Part shown: positions 7,158-16,115 of the stretch, piece after piece
Layout of the letters: every line of letters begins with the position of its first letter
Numbering within the stretch: position 1 is the first letter of the stretch
DNA from: Polaribacter sp. Hel1_85
Lineage (GTDB): Bacteria > Bacteroidota > Bacteroidia > Flavobacteriales > Flavobacteriaceae
DNA: 64,000 nucleotides
Reading direction: 5' to 3'
Assembly (NCBI RefSeq): GCF_000766795.1
Contig: NZ_JPDS01000003.1
Coordinates: forward strand, 310,001 to 374,000
Translations under genes and position numbers: made by a program
Notes under the pieces: model-generated
What the model was told of the DNA's origin: nothing
Database searches by the model: none
Seen by the model: the letters and a program-made list of their open reading frames with translations, nothing else

Positions 7158-10100
7158 ATGAAGACCCCTTACAAATTTATTATTAATTTTGTCCTAAAAA
7201 TAATATTAGGACTTGTATTTCTTATTAATAGTAATTCCCTTGCTCAAACAATTTTCTTAGAAGATTTTGGACAAACTACCACTAGACAAACATCTGCTTA
7301 TATGCCAACTGGTTCTTTTACATTTGCAGACCCAAATGGAACATCTAATGAAAAGCAAATAGAAAATAATCATTATGCTGTAATAGACCCTACACATATT
7401 CAAGATGCATATCCAAGTGATGGATATTGGTTCTGGTCTGGAAACATACCTCCTGGTGTTAGCTCTGGTGTAAATAGTCCAGACACTGATGATCATACAA
7501 CTGGTGATATTAATGGTGCTGTAATGGCAATAAATGCTGGAACAACATTAGACTATTTATACGTAAGGTCTGTAAGCCTTAATGCAGGAGATTGTTATAG
7601 AATTTCATATTGGATATACCTTGTAAATAATGATGCACAAATTGAAGTAGATCTAAGAGATACTTCTAATCAATCTGTTTTAAATAATGATAACGATTAC
7701 CAAACAAACCTTATAACAATCATCGATAATTGGGCGCAATATTCAATAGACTTTAAAGTTCCTAATACATGTACAAATACAGATTTTGAGGTAACATTAA
7801 GAAACGATTATCCATTAAACTCTGGTAACGATTATTATGTAGATGATATATTTATGGAAAAACTAAGTACATGTACTGCTACAGAAGTTGCTAATTGTCC
7901 TTTAGGCGTATCTCAAACAGATAAAGATGGAGATTCTATACCTGATATGGATGATATAGATGATGACAATGACGGAATTTTAGATACCTTAGAAAGTAAT
8001 GGAAACAACCCTGATGGAGATGAAGATGGAGATGGAATTCCTAATTTCAAAGATAATACCGATGGAACACTTGGTAATGGTAGTCCTGGAACCGATTACA
8101 CAGACACAAATAATGATGGTATTCCAGATGTATATGACTTTGATGATGATGGTATCTCAAACCATTTAGATTTAGATGCTGATAATGATGGAATTTATGA
8201 TATTTTAGAAGCAGGAGGAACAGATTCAAATAATAATGGAGTTGCAGATGATTTAAGTGATTTAGACAGTGATGGTTTAGTAGATATTTATGATGATACT
8301 TGTCAATCTCCAGCTATTCCTGCGTCCAATTATTATGCGACAGACGTTACAGCTTCACAACATTTTAATAATACTAATAATGCATTAGGAGCTCCAAGCA
8401 ATACTTTTTCTTCAGGACCCACTGGTTGGCCTGGATCAAACCCTTTTTATGTTGTATTAGACTTTACAGAAACTTTAACTGTAGGAACAGAACTAACAAT
8501 CCATCTAGGAACAAATACAGGAACGGCAAGTGTTAGAGTAAGGCAAACAGATGCTTCGGGGACTGGAGACACTAATTATGTAGCATATAATGTTACAGGT
8601 ACAGATCCAACAACATTTACTTATACGATAACCTATTCAAATACAGATTATATTAAAATACAAACTTATGATTACAATGTGCGTGTTTATGGGGTAGAAT
8701 ATGGCACAGCAGCTTCTGGAGGTGAAGATTGTGCAGGATCTGCTCTTTCACCAATAGAAACAACTTTAGGAACAGCAGATTTTTTAAATCTAGATTCTGA
8801 TGGAGATGGTTGTTTTGATGTTTTAGAAGCTGGATTTACAGATGCAAACATTGATGGTGAAATAGATGGAACAAGCTATTCCACTAAAGGTATTGTTATT
8901 GGTAGCGATGGATACACAGGTACAACATCAGCTGTAACAGATAACTCTAATTCTGCTGCTTGTCAATCACTAATAGATAGTGATAATGACGGAAGTACTG
9001 ATTTAGATGATTTAGATGATGACAATGATGGGATTTTAGATACAATAGAAAATAATCAATGTGGTATTGGAGGTAATATTGTTACTACAATATTTACCGA
9101 AGATTTTGGGACACAAAATACATCAAACGGAACTAAAAGTAATACTTCAGAATATACCAATTATAATTATTATGAAGCAGAAGTAGGTACAGTACCTACA
9201 GATTGGATGGATGGTAGTTCTGCTCCACAATCTCTACAAGATGGTAGATATACAATATTTAATGATATACAATATACAGCAAGTTGGGCTGCTACTGATT
9301 GGCAAACAATTGGAGATCATACTACCGGAAGTGCAACTCCATCTTCTGGTAGAATGGCAATCTTCAATGCAAACGAAAATATTGCCGGTTTAGAATTTTA
9401 CAGAAGAACTTTAAAAAACATAGTTGCAGGTGCACCAATTAACGCTTCATATTGGGCTATGAATATTTATACAACTCCAGGAGGTTCAAGTGTTATCAAA
9501 CCCAATATTACAGTTCAGTTCATTCAAAGAGGAAACGAAGTATATTCTTTCAATTCAGGTGATATTGATCCTGTAGCTGCTGGAAGTACTGCTGCTTGGT
9601 CTCAATTTTCAAATCAAACAGTTTTTATACCAACTTCAAATGACCCAATAGAAATAATATTTATTAATAATACTATTGGAGGTGGTGGAAATGATTTAGC
9701 CATCGATGATATTTTGATAACTCAAAGCTTCTGTGATGAAGATGGGGATGGAATACCAAGTTATTTAGATTTAGACTCAGACAATGATGGTATACCAGAT
9801 GTTATTGAAGCTGGTGGTACAGATGTTAATAGAGATGGTTTAGCTGATGATGATGACAATAACGTAAATAACTTTGCAACTAATGGAATTCCTACAACTG
9901 CAGGAACTGGTCTAACAGCGACAAATACAGATGGAGATAGTTTACCAGATTACCTAGATATCGATGCAGATAATGATGGTATACCAGATAATATAGAAGC
10001 ACAATCATCTAATAGATACATAGCTCCAAGTAGTGTTGGTGCAACTATTATTGACACGAATAATAATGGAGTTGATGATAACTACGAAACTGGATCAATA

Positions 10101-13100
10101 GTAGGATTAAACCCTATAAATACAGATAGCAGCAATGATACTATACCAGATTATTTAGATTCTGATTCAGACAACGATGGTATAAATGATGTTTTAGAAA
10201 ACGGAGATACAGATAATATAGCTTCTGGTTTAGATACTGATGGTGATGGTCTAGATAATGCTTTTGATGACAATGATGATTCTAGTATTACTGGTTCTAC
10301 CATTAATGATGGTTTAGGTATAGGAAATAAAGTAACTGATTCTTCTTCTTTAGAATCAGCTTTCGGAGATGAAGATAGTGATTTTAACCCAGGAACTGGA
10401 GATTTAGATTATAGAGATTCCTTTAACCCACAAGGAACTCCAATGATTACGCAAGTATATCAATTCGGAACAGAAAAATGGATAGAAATTACAAATATTA
10501 GTACTACTAATTCTATTGAAGCAAATCTAATTAAAATTCAATTATACTTAAATAAAACTGGAGACCAAACTGGTGTAACACCAGATGTAACTTATACCGT
10601 TACTTCTGCACTAATTCCTGGTCAATCTATTATTATTGGTAATTCTGCAAATTCAATTATCAATACTAATGCTGGTGCAATAACTGTAACCAACGATGCT
10701 TTAACAAATATTGATGGTGCTAATGATTTAATCACATTATCAACTACAAATGATACAACCTCTTTTGCTAACAGATATGATGTTATTGAATCATCTTCTA
10801 ATAAAACATCTTTTGTTAGAATAGATGAAACTCTAACTCCAAACTCAACTTATACGGTTAGCGAATGGGCGGTGTTTATTGATGATGCTTTAGATCCGTA
10901 TCTTTTATTAGGTGCTGGTGGTGCAGAAAGACATCCTCATGATCCGTTAATCTCAGAAATTGAAAATGCGAATGCTCAAGCGAATATTCAATTAGGTTTG
11001 CATAGAATTGATATTACTAATAGAGTGGCTGCTTCTGGTGGTAGTTGGGATAATGGATACCCAGATAGATCTCGTTATGTTATTATTGATGAAGATTACA
11101 ATCATACAACTGATAGATTAAGTGCTAGAAAACTAACAGTTAACACTTCTAAAAAGTTGTCTATTACAGATAATCTATTAGCTGTAACTAATGATATTCT
11201 TTTAAATGGTGAAGTTCGACTAATTGGTTCTTCCCAATTAATACAAACACATACTGCTGCTAGTTTAGTTACTGGAACAGGTATATTATTAGTGGATCAA
11301 AATTCTACGGTACCTAGTAAATATAGATATAACTATATGGGATCTCCTGTTAAAAATAGTACAGGAGCAGCCAATTATACTGTGGCAAGTATTTTTAAAG
11401 ACGGTACAAACCCAACAAATCATACAGGTATTATTAATACAAACATTGCCAAAGATATTACTTGGATTGGTGGCTATGATGGAGACACAACAGATCCTAT
11501 TTCTCTTGCTGAACATTGGATTTACACTTATGCTGCTAATGGAGGTTCTAGAGCTAGTTGGACTCAAAAGTTTAGTGCTGGTAATATTCCAAATACTGAT
11601 GGTTTTATTTTTAAAGGTCCTGGAAGAGCTCAAAATTACACCTTCTCAGGTATTCCTAAAGACGGGCTAATCACAACTTCTATTGGGGCTAATGAATCTT
11701 ATCTAGTTGGTAATCCTTTTGCTTCAGCAATTAGTGTAAAAGAATTTATTGAAAATAACAATGCTTCTATTTCTGGAACGCTTTATTTCTGGGAACATGC
11801 AAGTGAGCAAACTACTCAAGAAGGATCTAGTGTAGGGCATAATTTTGCAGGTTATATTGGTGGATATGCTACAAGAACTATTGCAATGGGGGTTAATGCT
11901 AAAACTGCTGCAAATACAGGTACTGTAAATACAACTTTAGAAGCTGAAAATGCGAATACGATTAATGGAACTTCAGAACAAATAGTAGACAATAGTGTAA
12001 CAATAGATGTGGTCCGTTTTAACGCAACAAATAATTTTATCGAATTTGAAAATATTGTTAAAGGTGTAGATACTTTAAAAATTAGATACAAAGCAGATCT
12101 TGATAAAAACATTATTCTTAAAACACAAGGTGACGTTTTAAAAACAATTAACATTACTTTACCTCAAACTAGTGGTGAGTTCAGTATTTTTGAAATTAAA
12201 CATTGTGCAGAACCTTCAGACAACATCACAATAACCTCTAATGATACTAATCTTTTATATATAGACCACTTAAATTTATATGATGGTGATGGTCTTATAT
12301 CTTGTGTACCAAATGTTGGTGGTGATCAAATAACATACACAGAACCAGAACCTTATATTGCAATTGGTCAAGGATTCTTTGTACAGGGAGATAATGTAGA
12401 TGGTGGTCAAATTATATTTAACAACAGTCAAAGAGAATTTAAAACTGAAGGAACGGGTTCTTCTGTATTCTTAAAATCTAATGCTAAAAAAACTACAGAT
12501 AATAACTCTATTTTAACCCTACCTGTTATTAAATTAGGGATGAACTTTAATAGTACAGATGACAATAAAAAGTATCATCGTCAAATTGGAATCTCTTTTA
12601 GCAATTATACTTCTTTTAGTTACGACAAAGGGTATGATGCTGAAATTTATGATGTTGGAAATACAGATGTTTATTGGAAATTCCCTGACGATGAAAGAAA
12701 ATTTATAATTGCTGGGGTACAAAATATTACAGATGATTTAGAAGTTCCTCTAGAAATAACAATGGGGTATTCTGGTGAAATTGTTTTAAAAGTTGATGAA
12801 ATGAAAAACATTAGCAATAATATATATATTACAGATAAATTAACAGGCAACTCTTATGATATATTAAACAATAAAGCTATGTTAAATTTAGAGCAAGGTC
12901 TCTATACTGATCGTTTTGTATTGGCATTTGCTCTTACTAATGCTTTAAATATAAATGATGAGATAATTAAACAATATGCCACTGTTTATGTTGATCATAA
13001 TAATGCACATTTAGTCATTACTAAAAACCAAAACATCAACATAAAACAAGTTTCTTTGTATAATATATTAGGTAAAAAAGTAGGCTTTTGGAACATTAAA

Positions 13101-13214
13101 GAACAAAATCAAAAAACAAAATTATCTTTCAATAAAAGATTAGCTACAGGTCTTTACATCACCAAAATAAATACTGATAAAGGTCAATTCTCTCAAAAAA
13201 TTATTATTGAGTAA
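7158..13214 (+). CDS. Giant secreted T9SS protein with thrombospondin type 3 repeats
   Basis: 2018 residues from the ATG at 7158, which begins a good signal peptide (MKTPYKFIINFVLKIILGLV, cut near SLAQ). A GTG nine codons upstream is the alternative. Seen: a lectin-like N-terminal domain (about 25-240), then acidic Ca2+-binding thrombospondin type 3 repeats of the form DxDNDGIxDxxE in three blocks (about 254-383, 546-630, 858-1090). Further beta-sandwich-like modules follow, with a CBM6-like stretch near 1590-1710 (AENANTINGTSEQI, then FIEFENI). A type A T9SS sorting domain forms the C-terminus (about 1930-2018, ending GLYITKINTDKGQFSQKIII). Probably an outer-surface or secreted adhesin. No catalytic motif was found. 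It is a single-gene unit with its own terminator. Confidence 0.9.
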   Translation: MKTPYKFIINFVLKIILGLVFLINSNSLAQTIFLEDFGQTTTRQTSAYMPTGSFTFADPNGTSNEKQIENNHYAVIDPTHIQDAYPSDGYWFWSGNIPPGVSSGVNSPDTDDHTTGDINGAVMAINAGTTLDYLYVRSVSLNAGDCYRISYWIYLVNNDAQIEVDLRDTSNQSVLNNDNDYQTNLITIIDNWAQYSIDFKVPNTCTNTDFEVTLRNDYPLNSGNDYYVDDIFMEKLSTCTATEVANCPLGVSQTDKDGDSIPDMDDIDDDNDGILDTLESNGNNPDGDEDGDGIPNFKDNTDGTLGNGSPGTDYTDTNNDGIPDVYDFDDDGISNHLDLDADNDGIYDILEAGGTDSNNNGVADDLSDLDSDGLVDIYDDTCQSPAIPASNYYATDVTASQHFNNTNNALGAPSNTFSSGPTGWPGSNPFYVVLDFTETLTVGTELTIHLGTNTGTASVRVRQTDASGTGDTNYVAYNVTGTDPTTFTYTITYSNTDYIKIQTYDYNVRVYGVEYGTAASGGEDCAGSALSPIETTLGTADFLNLDSDGDGCFDVLEAGFTDANIDGEIDGTSYSTKGIVIGSDGYTGTTSAVTDNSNSAACQSLIDSDNDGSTDLDDLDDDNDGILDTIENNQCGIGGNIVTTIFTEDFGTQNTSNGTKSNTSEYTNYNYYEAEVGTVPTDWMDGSSAPQSLQDGRYTIFNDIQYTASWAATDWQTIGDHTTGSATPSSGRMAIFNANENIAGLEFYRRTLKNIVAGAPINASYWAMNIYTTPGGSSVIKPNITVQFIQRGNEVYSFNSGDIDPVAAGSTAAWSQFSNQTVFIPTSNDPIEIIFINNTIGGGGNDLAIDDILITQSFCDEDGDGIPSYLDLDSDNDGIPDVIEAGGTDVNRDGLADDDDNNVNNFATNGIPTTAGTGLTATNTDGDSLPDYLDIDADNDGIPDNIEAQSSNRYIAPSSVGATIIDTNNNGVDDNYETGSIVGLNPINTDSSNDTIPDYLDSDSDNDGINDVLENGDTDNIASGLDTDGDGLDNAFDDNDDSSITGSTINDGLGIGNKVTDSSSLESAFGDEDSDFNPGTGDLDYRDSFNPQGTPMITQVYQFGTEKWIEITNISTTNSIEANLIKIQLYLNKTGDQTGVTPDVTYTVTSALIPGQSIIIGNSANSIINTNAGAITVTNDALTNIDGANDLITLSTTNDTTSFANRYDVIESSSNKTSFVRIDETLTPNSTYTVSEWAVFIDDALDPYLLLGAGGAERHPHDPLISEIENANAQANIQLGLHRIDITNRVAASGGSWDNGYPDRSRYVIIDEDYNHTTDRLSARKLTVNTSKKLSITDNLLAVTNDILLNGEVRLIGSSQLIQTHTAASLVTGTGILLVDQNSTVPSKYRYNYMGSPVKNSTGAANYTVASIFKDGTNPTNHTGIINTNIAKDITWIGGYDGDTTDPISLAEHWIYTYAANGGSRASWTQKFSAGNIPNTDGFIFKGPGRAQNYTFSGIPKDGLITTSIGANESYLVGNPFASAISVKEFIENNNASISGTLYFWEHASEQTTQEGSSVGHNFAGYIGGYATRTIAMGVNAKTAANTGTVNTTLEAENANTINGTSEQIVDNSVTIDVVRFNATNNFIEFENIVKGVDTLKIRYKADLDKNIILKTQGDVLKTINITLPQTSGEFSIFEIKHCAEPSDNITITSNDTNLLYIDHLNLYDGDGLISCVPNVGGDQITYTEPEPYIAIGQGFFVQGDNVDGGQIIFNNSQREFKTEGTGSSVFLKSNAKKTTDNNSILTLPVIKLGMNFNSTDDNKKYHRQIGISFSNYTSFSYDKGYDAEIYDVGNTDVYWKFPDDERKFIIAGVQNITDDLEVPLEITMGYSGEIVLKVDEMKNISNNIYITDKLTGNSYDILNNKAMLNLEQGLYTDRFVLAFALTNALNINDEIIKQYATVYVDHNNAHLVITKNQNINIKQVSLYNILGKKVGFWNIKEQNQKTKLSFNKRLATGLYITKINTDKGQFSQKIIIE

Positions 13215-13219
13215 CTATA

Positions 13220-13274
13220 AAAAGGTAAATCATATAAAACACTTAAAAGTGTCTTTTAATCTGATTTACCTTTT
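13220..13274 (+). terminator. Compound terminator hairpin after the T9SS protein gene
   Basis: Outer 13-base stem AAAAGGTAAATCA (13220-13232) with TGATTTACCTTTT (13262-13274), enclosing an inner hairpin ACACTT-AA-AAGTGT (13239-13252). The T-run is short, and the hairpin could serve both this gene and the convergent tRNA. Confidence 0.7.
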
Positions 13275-13281
13275 AATATTG

Positions 13282-13355
13282 TGACTCCAGCAGGATTCAA
13301 ACCTGCAACCCTCAGAGCCGAAATCTGATATTCTATTCAGTTGAACTATGGAGCC
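13282..13355 (-). tRNA. tRNA-Arg (anticodon UCG)
   Basis: Folds on the minus strand as a complete cloverleaf of 74 nt. Acceptor stem GGCTCCA pairs with TGGAGTC (one G-T), D stem GTTC/GAAT, anticodon stem TCAGA/TCTGA around the loop TTTCGGC with anticodon TCG at positions 34-36, and T arm GCAGG-TTTGAAT-CCTGC. The discriminator is A and the CCA end is not encoded. It reads CGN arginine codons. Confidence 0.95.
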
Positions 13356-13369
13356 TTTATATATAATAT

Positions 13370-13819
13370 TTACATTAAATTCTTTTTCACCAAACTAGAT
13401 ATCAACTTACCTTCAGCTTGTCCTGCTAATTCTTTAGAAACAATTCCCATCACTTTTCCCATATCTTTCATTCCTGATGCTCCTAATTTTTGAATAGTAG
13501 CAACAACAACTTCTTCTACCTTTTCTTCAGATAATGCTTCTGGTAAAAATTGTTCTAGAATAGCAATTTCAGCCAATTCTGGGTCTGCTAAATCTTGTCT
13601 ACCTTGTTTTATAAAAATAGCTGCACTATCTTTTCTTTGTTTAACTTGTTTCTGAATAATTTTGGTTTCCTTTTCTTCAGTTAATTCAGCCTGAACACCT
13701 GTTTCTGTTTTCGCCAATAAAAATGCAGATTTTACAGCTCTTAAAGCTTGTAAAGCAACAGTATCTTTTGCTTTCATTGCTTCCTTCATTTTATCCATTA
13801 CTTGTTTTTGCAAACTCAT
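13370..13819 (-). CDS. GatB/YqeY domain protein
   Basis: 149 residues, the full length of stand-alone YqeY proteins. The whole protein matches the YqeY pattern: helical N-terminus MSLQKQVMDKMKEAMKAKD, the KQRKDSA segment near 75-81, LEQFLPEALSEEKVE, and a C-terminal helical domain with GMKDMGKVMGIVSKELAGQA. The family resembles the tRNA-binding tail of GatB amidotransferase; its own function is not firmly known. It is 14 bp downstream of the tRNA-Arg in sequence, on the same strand, and follows the retropepsin-like gene by 21 bp. Confidence 0.93.
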   Translation of the reverse strand: MSLQKQVMDKMKEAMKAKDTVALQALRAVKSAFLLAKTETGVQAELTEEKETKIIQKQVKQRKDSAAIFIKQGRQDLADPELAEIAILEQFLPEALSEEKVEEVVVATIQKLGASGMKDMGKVMGIVSKELAGQAEGKLISSLVKKNLM

Positions 13820-13840
13820 ATTTTATCTATTTTAAATTAA

Positions 13841-14290
13841 TTATTTTTTTGCCTTTTTTAAGTACAAAACATTTTTATTATAATCTATAAATGCTTTTCC
13901 TTTTTGTAAAATATCAGCTCCAATAATACCATGAACCTCCTTTGCATTGTGTTGTGTTAAAGCAGTATTTACATGTGATAAATTAAACAATACTAAATGA
14001 CACTTATTTGTTTTCCAACTGCCAATTTTTAATGAATTATTATCAGATTGAAGAGTTTCCATGTCTGTAGCTCCAGCACCTGCAGCTTTGGTTTCACTTT
14101 CTTGAGCATCCAATTTAAAATGTTCAATTAAATCTAAACCTACACAAGAATTTGAAGCTCCAGTATCTAAAATAAAACGTCCTTTTACACCATTTATAGT
14201 TGCTTTCAACTCTAAATGATTTGTGGCCATCTTTTTAAGTTTTATTTTGATGTATTTTTTCTTTTTAAAAAATTTTTCTAATCGTTTCAT
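13841..14290 (-). CDS. Retropepsin-like aspartic protease (clan AA)
   Basis: 149-residue single-domain aspartyl protease of the retropepsin-like type found in bacteria. Seen: catalytic motif D42-T-G-A-S in FILDTGASNSCV, a GIIGADIL segment (the ILGxDxL-like second hallmark) near residues 122-129, and a basic N-terminus rich in Lys. Active enzymes of this fold are homodimers, each subunit giving one Asp. No signal peptide or membrane anchor is present, so a cytoplasmic location is inferred; substrates are unknown. The ATG at 14290 is kept since the Lys-rich start is usual for relatives I recall; M21 is the alternative. Confidence 0.85.
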   Translation of the reverse strand: MKRLEKFFKKKKYIKIKLKKMATNHLELKATINGVKGRFILDTGASNSCVGLDLIEHFKLDAQESETKAAGAGATDMETLQSDNNSLKIGSWKTNKCHLVLFNLSHVNTALTQHNAKEVHGIIGADILQKGKAFIDYNKNVLYLKKAKK

Positions 14291-14342
14291 GCAATAAATC
14301 TATCTGAGATTCAAAAATACAATTTATAAAATTCAGAAAATA

Positions 14343-15137
14343 CTAACGCTCTAAAATTTCTTGAAGCTTTTCTTTATAAATAGCAAATTCTCTAAGGTTA
14401 TGATGGGTTCCTCCATCAATTTCAATATGTTGGTTTTTGGTTGAAGTGTTTAACTTTAATAATTTTTTTGACCCTATAAACGAAGTTGTTTTATCTTCAC
14501 TTCCATGAAAAACAGTAATTGGAGCAGTAACTTTTGGAATATCATTATTGGTTTTAAATTGATATTTAAGTAAAAAAGTTGGAGCAATTCTAGAATAACA
14601 TTGAAAGGCTTTTTTTAAGTTATAAAAAGGAGCTTCTAAAATAAGTTCCTTTGGTTTATTTTTAGATGCAATTTTTGTGGCAAAAGTAGCGCCTAATGAA
14701 AAACCATACACAACAATGTTTTCTTCTTTAAAATCCTTCTTTAAACTATTATATGTCGATAAAGCATCATTATACATTTTTTCTTCATTAAAATCCCCAG
14801 TACTTTTTCCATAATTTCGATAATCAAAAACTAAGACTTCATAATTATATTCTAAAAAGTAATCAACTCTATTTCCCCATCTTGTTAAATTCCCTTTGTT
14901 TCCATGGCAAAACAAAATAACTCCTTTTGGGTTTGGTAATTTAAAATGGAGTGCATTTATTTCATTATCTCCATCAGTTTTTATAAAAATTTCTTTGAAT
15001 TTATTTGAAAAACTGTATTGATAACTTCTATCTAATTTTTTCCAATTGATAAAAATAAATTTATCTTGAAAGAAGTAGAAAAAAACCAATCCTATTATCA
15101 ATAAAAAACTAATGGAAGTTATAATTCTCTTTATCAC
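14343..15137 (-). CDS. Membrane-anchored alpha/beta hydrolase (second of a pair)
   Basis: 264-residue serine hydrolase of the ABHD13/BEM46-like group. Seen: N-terminal membrane anchor (about 5-23), oxyanion motif HGNKG at 78-82, nucleophile S147 in GFSLG, acid D215 in HGSED, and His near 245 in GGTHHN. Probably faces the periplasm, held in the inner membrane; substrate unknown. Its ATG overlaps the stop of the upstream paralogue by four bases (ATGA), so the two are translationally coupled. They are probably a tandem duplication. Confidence 0.88.
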   Translation of the reverse strand: MIKRIITSISFLLIIGLVFFYFFQDKFIFINWKKLDRSYQYSFSNKFKEIFIKTDGDNEINALHFKLPNPKGVILFCHGNKGNLTRWGNRVDYFLEYNYEVLVFDYRNYGKSTGDFNEEKMYNDALSTYNSLKKDFKEENIVVYGFSLGATFATKIASKNKPKELILEAPFYNLKKAFQCYSRIAPTFLLKYQFKTNNDIPKVTAPITVFHGSEDKTTSFIGSKKLLKLNTSTKNQHIEIDGGTHHNLREFAIYKEKLQEILER

Positions 15138-16003
15138 TTTTTCTTGCTCTTTTTAGTTCTAATAAAATCAATACTGGTTTTTTCTCTGTCTATTTCCAAT
15201 TCTTCTTTGGGTGTTAAAATCTCATGTAGTACTTTATGATAACTCTCAAAATTATGTAAATCTTTATGCCCACCACCAATTATTGGAAACAATTTAGTTT
15301 GATTTGGCTTCATCTTAGAAAGCCGAATACTTGAAGCAAATTTAATTACTTTATCATTAGTACCATGAATAATTTTGATTGGACATTTTACATATTTAAT
15401 CCATTTATAAGTTGGCATAGAATAGCGCATTACTAATCCTAGAGGAACAAAAGGTAAATATCTTTTTACGTTTTTTTTCATACTAAAATAAGGACAAGCC
15501 AACACCAACATTTTTGGGTTGTTCATAGATGCTACTTTGGTTGCCAAACCTGTACCTAAAGAGCGTCCATAAATTATTATATTCTCTTCTTTTACTACTT
15601 CTTTTAATTTATTATAAACATACAAAGCATCATGCTTCATACTTTCTTGACTCATTTTACCTGTGCTTTTTCCAAAACCCCGATAATCTATCATTATTAC
15701 ATCGTAATTATGCAGTGTAAAATCTACAGCAAATTTACCCCAACCTTTTATGCTTTTAGAGTTTCCTTTTAAATAATACACTAATCCTTTAGAATTTTCT
15801 GCTTTAAAATGCAATCCATTTATAGTAACTCCATCTTTTATTTTAAGATTGTATTCTTTTACTTTTTGATTTTCATATTGAAACTGAAAGTTTTTATGTA
15901 ATTTTTCTGGATGAAATAAAAATCGTTCTTGAAAGAAATAAAGAACGATACTAACTACAACAACAATACTTGCAAAAATTAGAAGGTAGGTTGTCCAGTT
16001 CAT
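15134..16003 (-). CDS. Membrane-anchored alpha/beta hydrolase (first of a pair)
   Basis: 289 residues, paralogue of the following gene. Seen: membrane anchor (about 5-23), FLFHPEKL just after it, nucleophile S148 in GRSLG, acid Asp in HGTND, and His in GGGHKD. The usual oxyanion HG is replaced by KG (YYLKGNSKS, about 77-84), unlike its partner, which keeps HGNKG. The C-terminus is extended by a Lys-rich tail (RTKKSKKK). Probably an inner-membrane-anchored esterase or thioesterase-like enzyme; the substrate cannot be inferred. Confidence 0.88.
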   Translation of the reverse strand: MNWTTYLLIFASIVVVVSIVLYFFQERFLFHPEKLHKNFQFQYENQKVKEYNLKIKDGVTINGLHFKAENSKGLVYYLKGNSKSIKGWGKFAVDFTLHNYDVIMIDYRGFGKSTGKMSQESMKHDALYVYNKLKEVVKEENIIIYGRSLGTGLATKVASMNNPKMLVLACPYFSMKKNVKRYLPFVPLGLVMRYSMPTYKWIKYVKCPIKIIHGTNDKVIKFASSIRLSKMKPNQTKLFPIIGGGHKDLHNFESYHKVLHEILTPKEELEIDREKTSIDFIRTKKSKKK

Positions 16004-16045
16004 TACTATTATTTAGTTCTACTAAACTACTGAATTTTAAGGAAT

Positions 16046-16073
16046 AAAAAAACCGACACAATTGTGTCGGTTT
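16046..16073 (-). terminator. Terminator of the nqr operon
   Basis: Perfect palindrome whose halves are AAACCGACACAA and TTGTGTCGGTTT (16050-16073). On the minus strand it is followed by seven T (16052-16046), directly downstream of nqrF. Confidence 0.9.
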
Positions 16074-16115
16074 AATATTTTAGATTTCTGTCGTTAAAAG
16101 AATGACAATTATTGT

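Noticed and set aside
7922-10430. Repeated GATxxTGATGG-type DNA suggestive of a tandem or CRISPR-like array
   Set aside because: The repeats are in frame, irregularly spaced and encode DxDNDGIxD calcium-binding units; this is protein repeat structure.
11289-11633. 114-codon minus-strand frame inside the giant T9SS gene
   Set aside because: A shadow frame opposite a clearly coding region, with no start context or neighbours.
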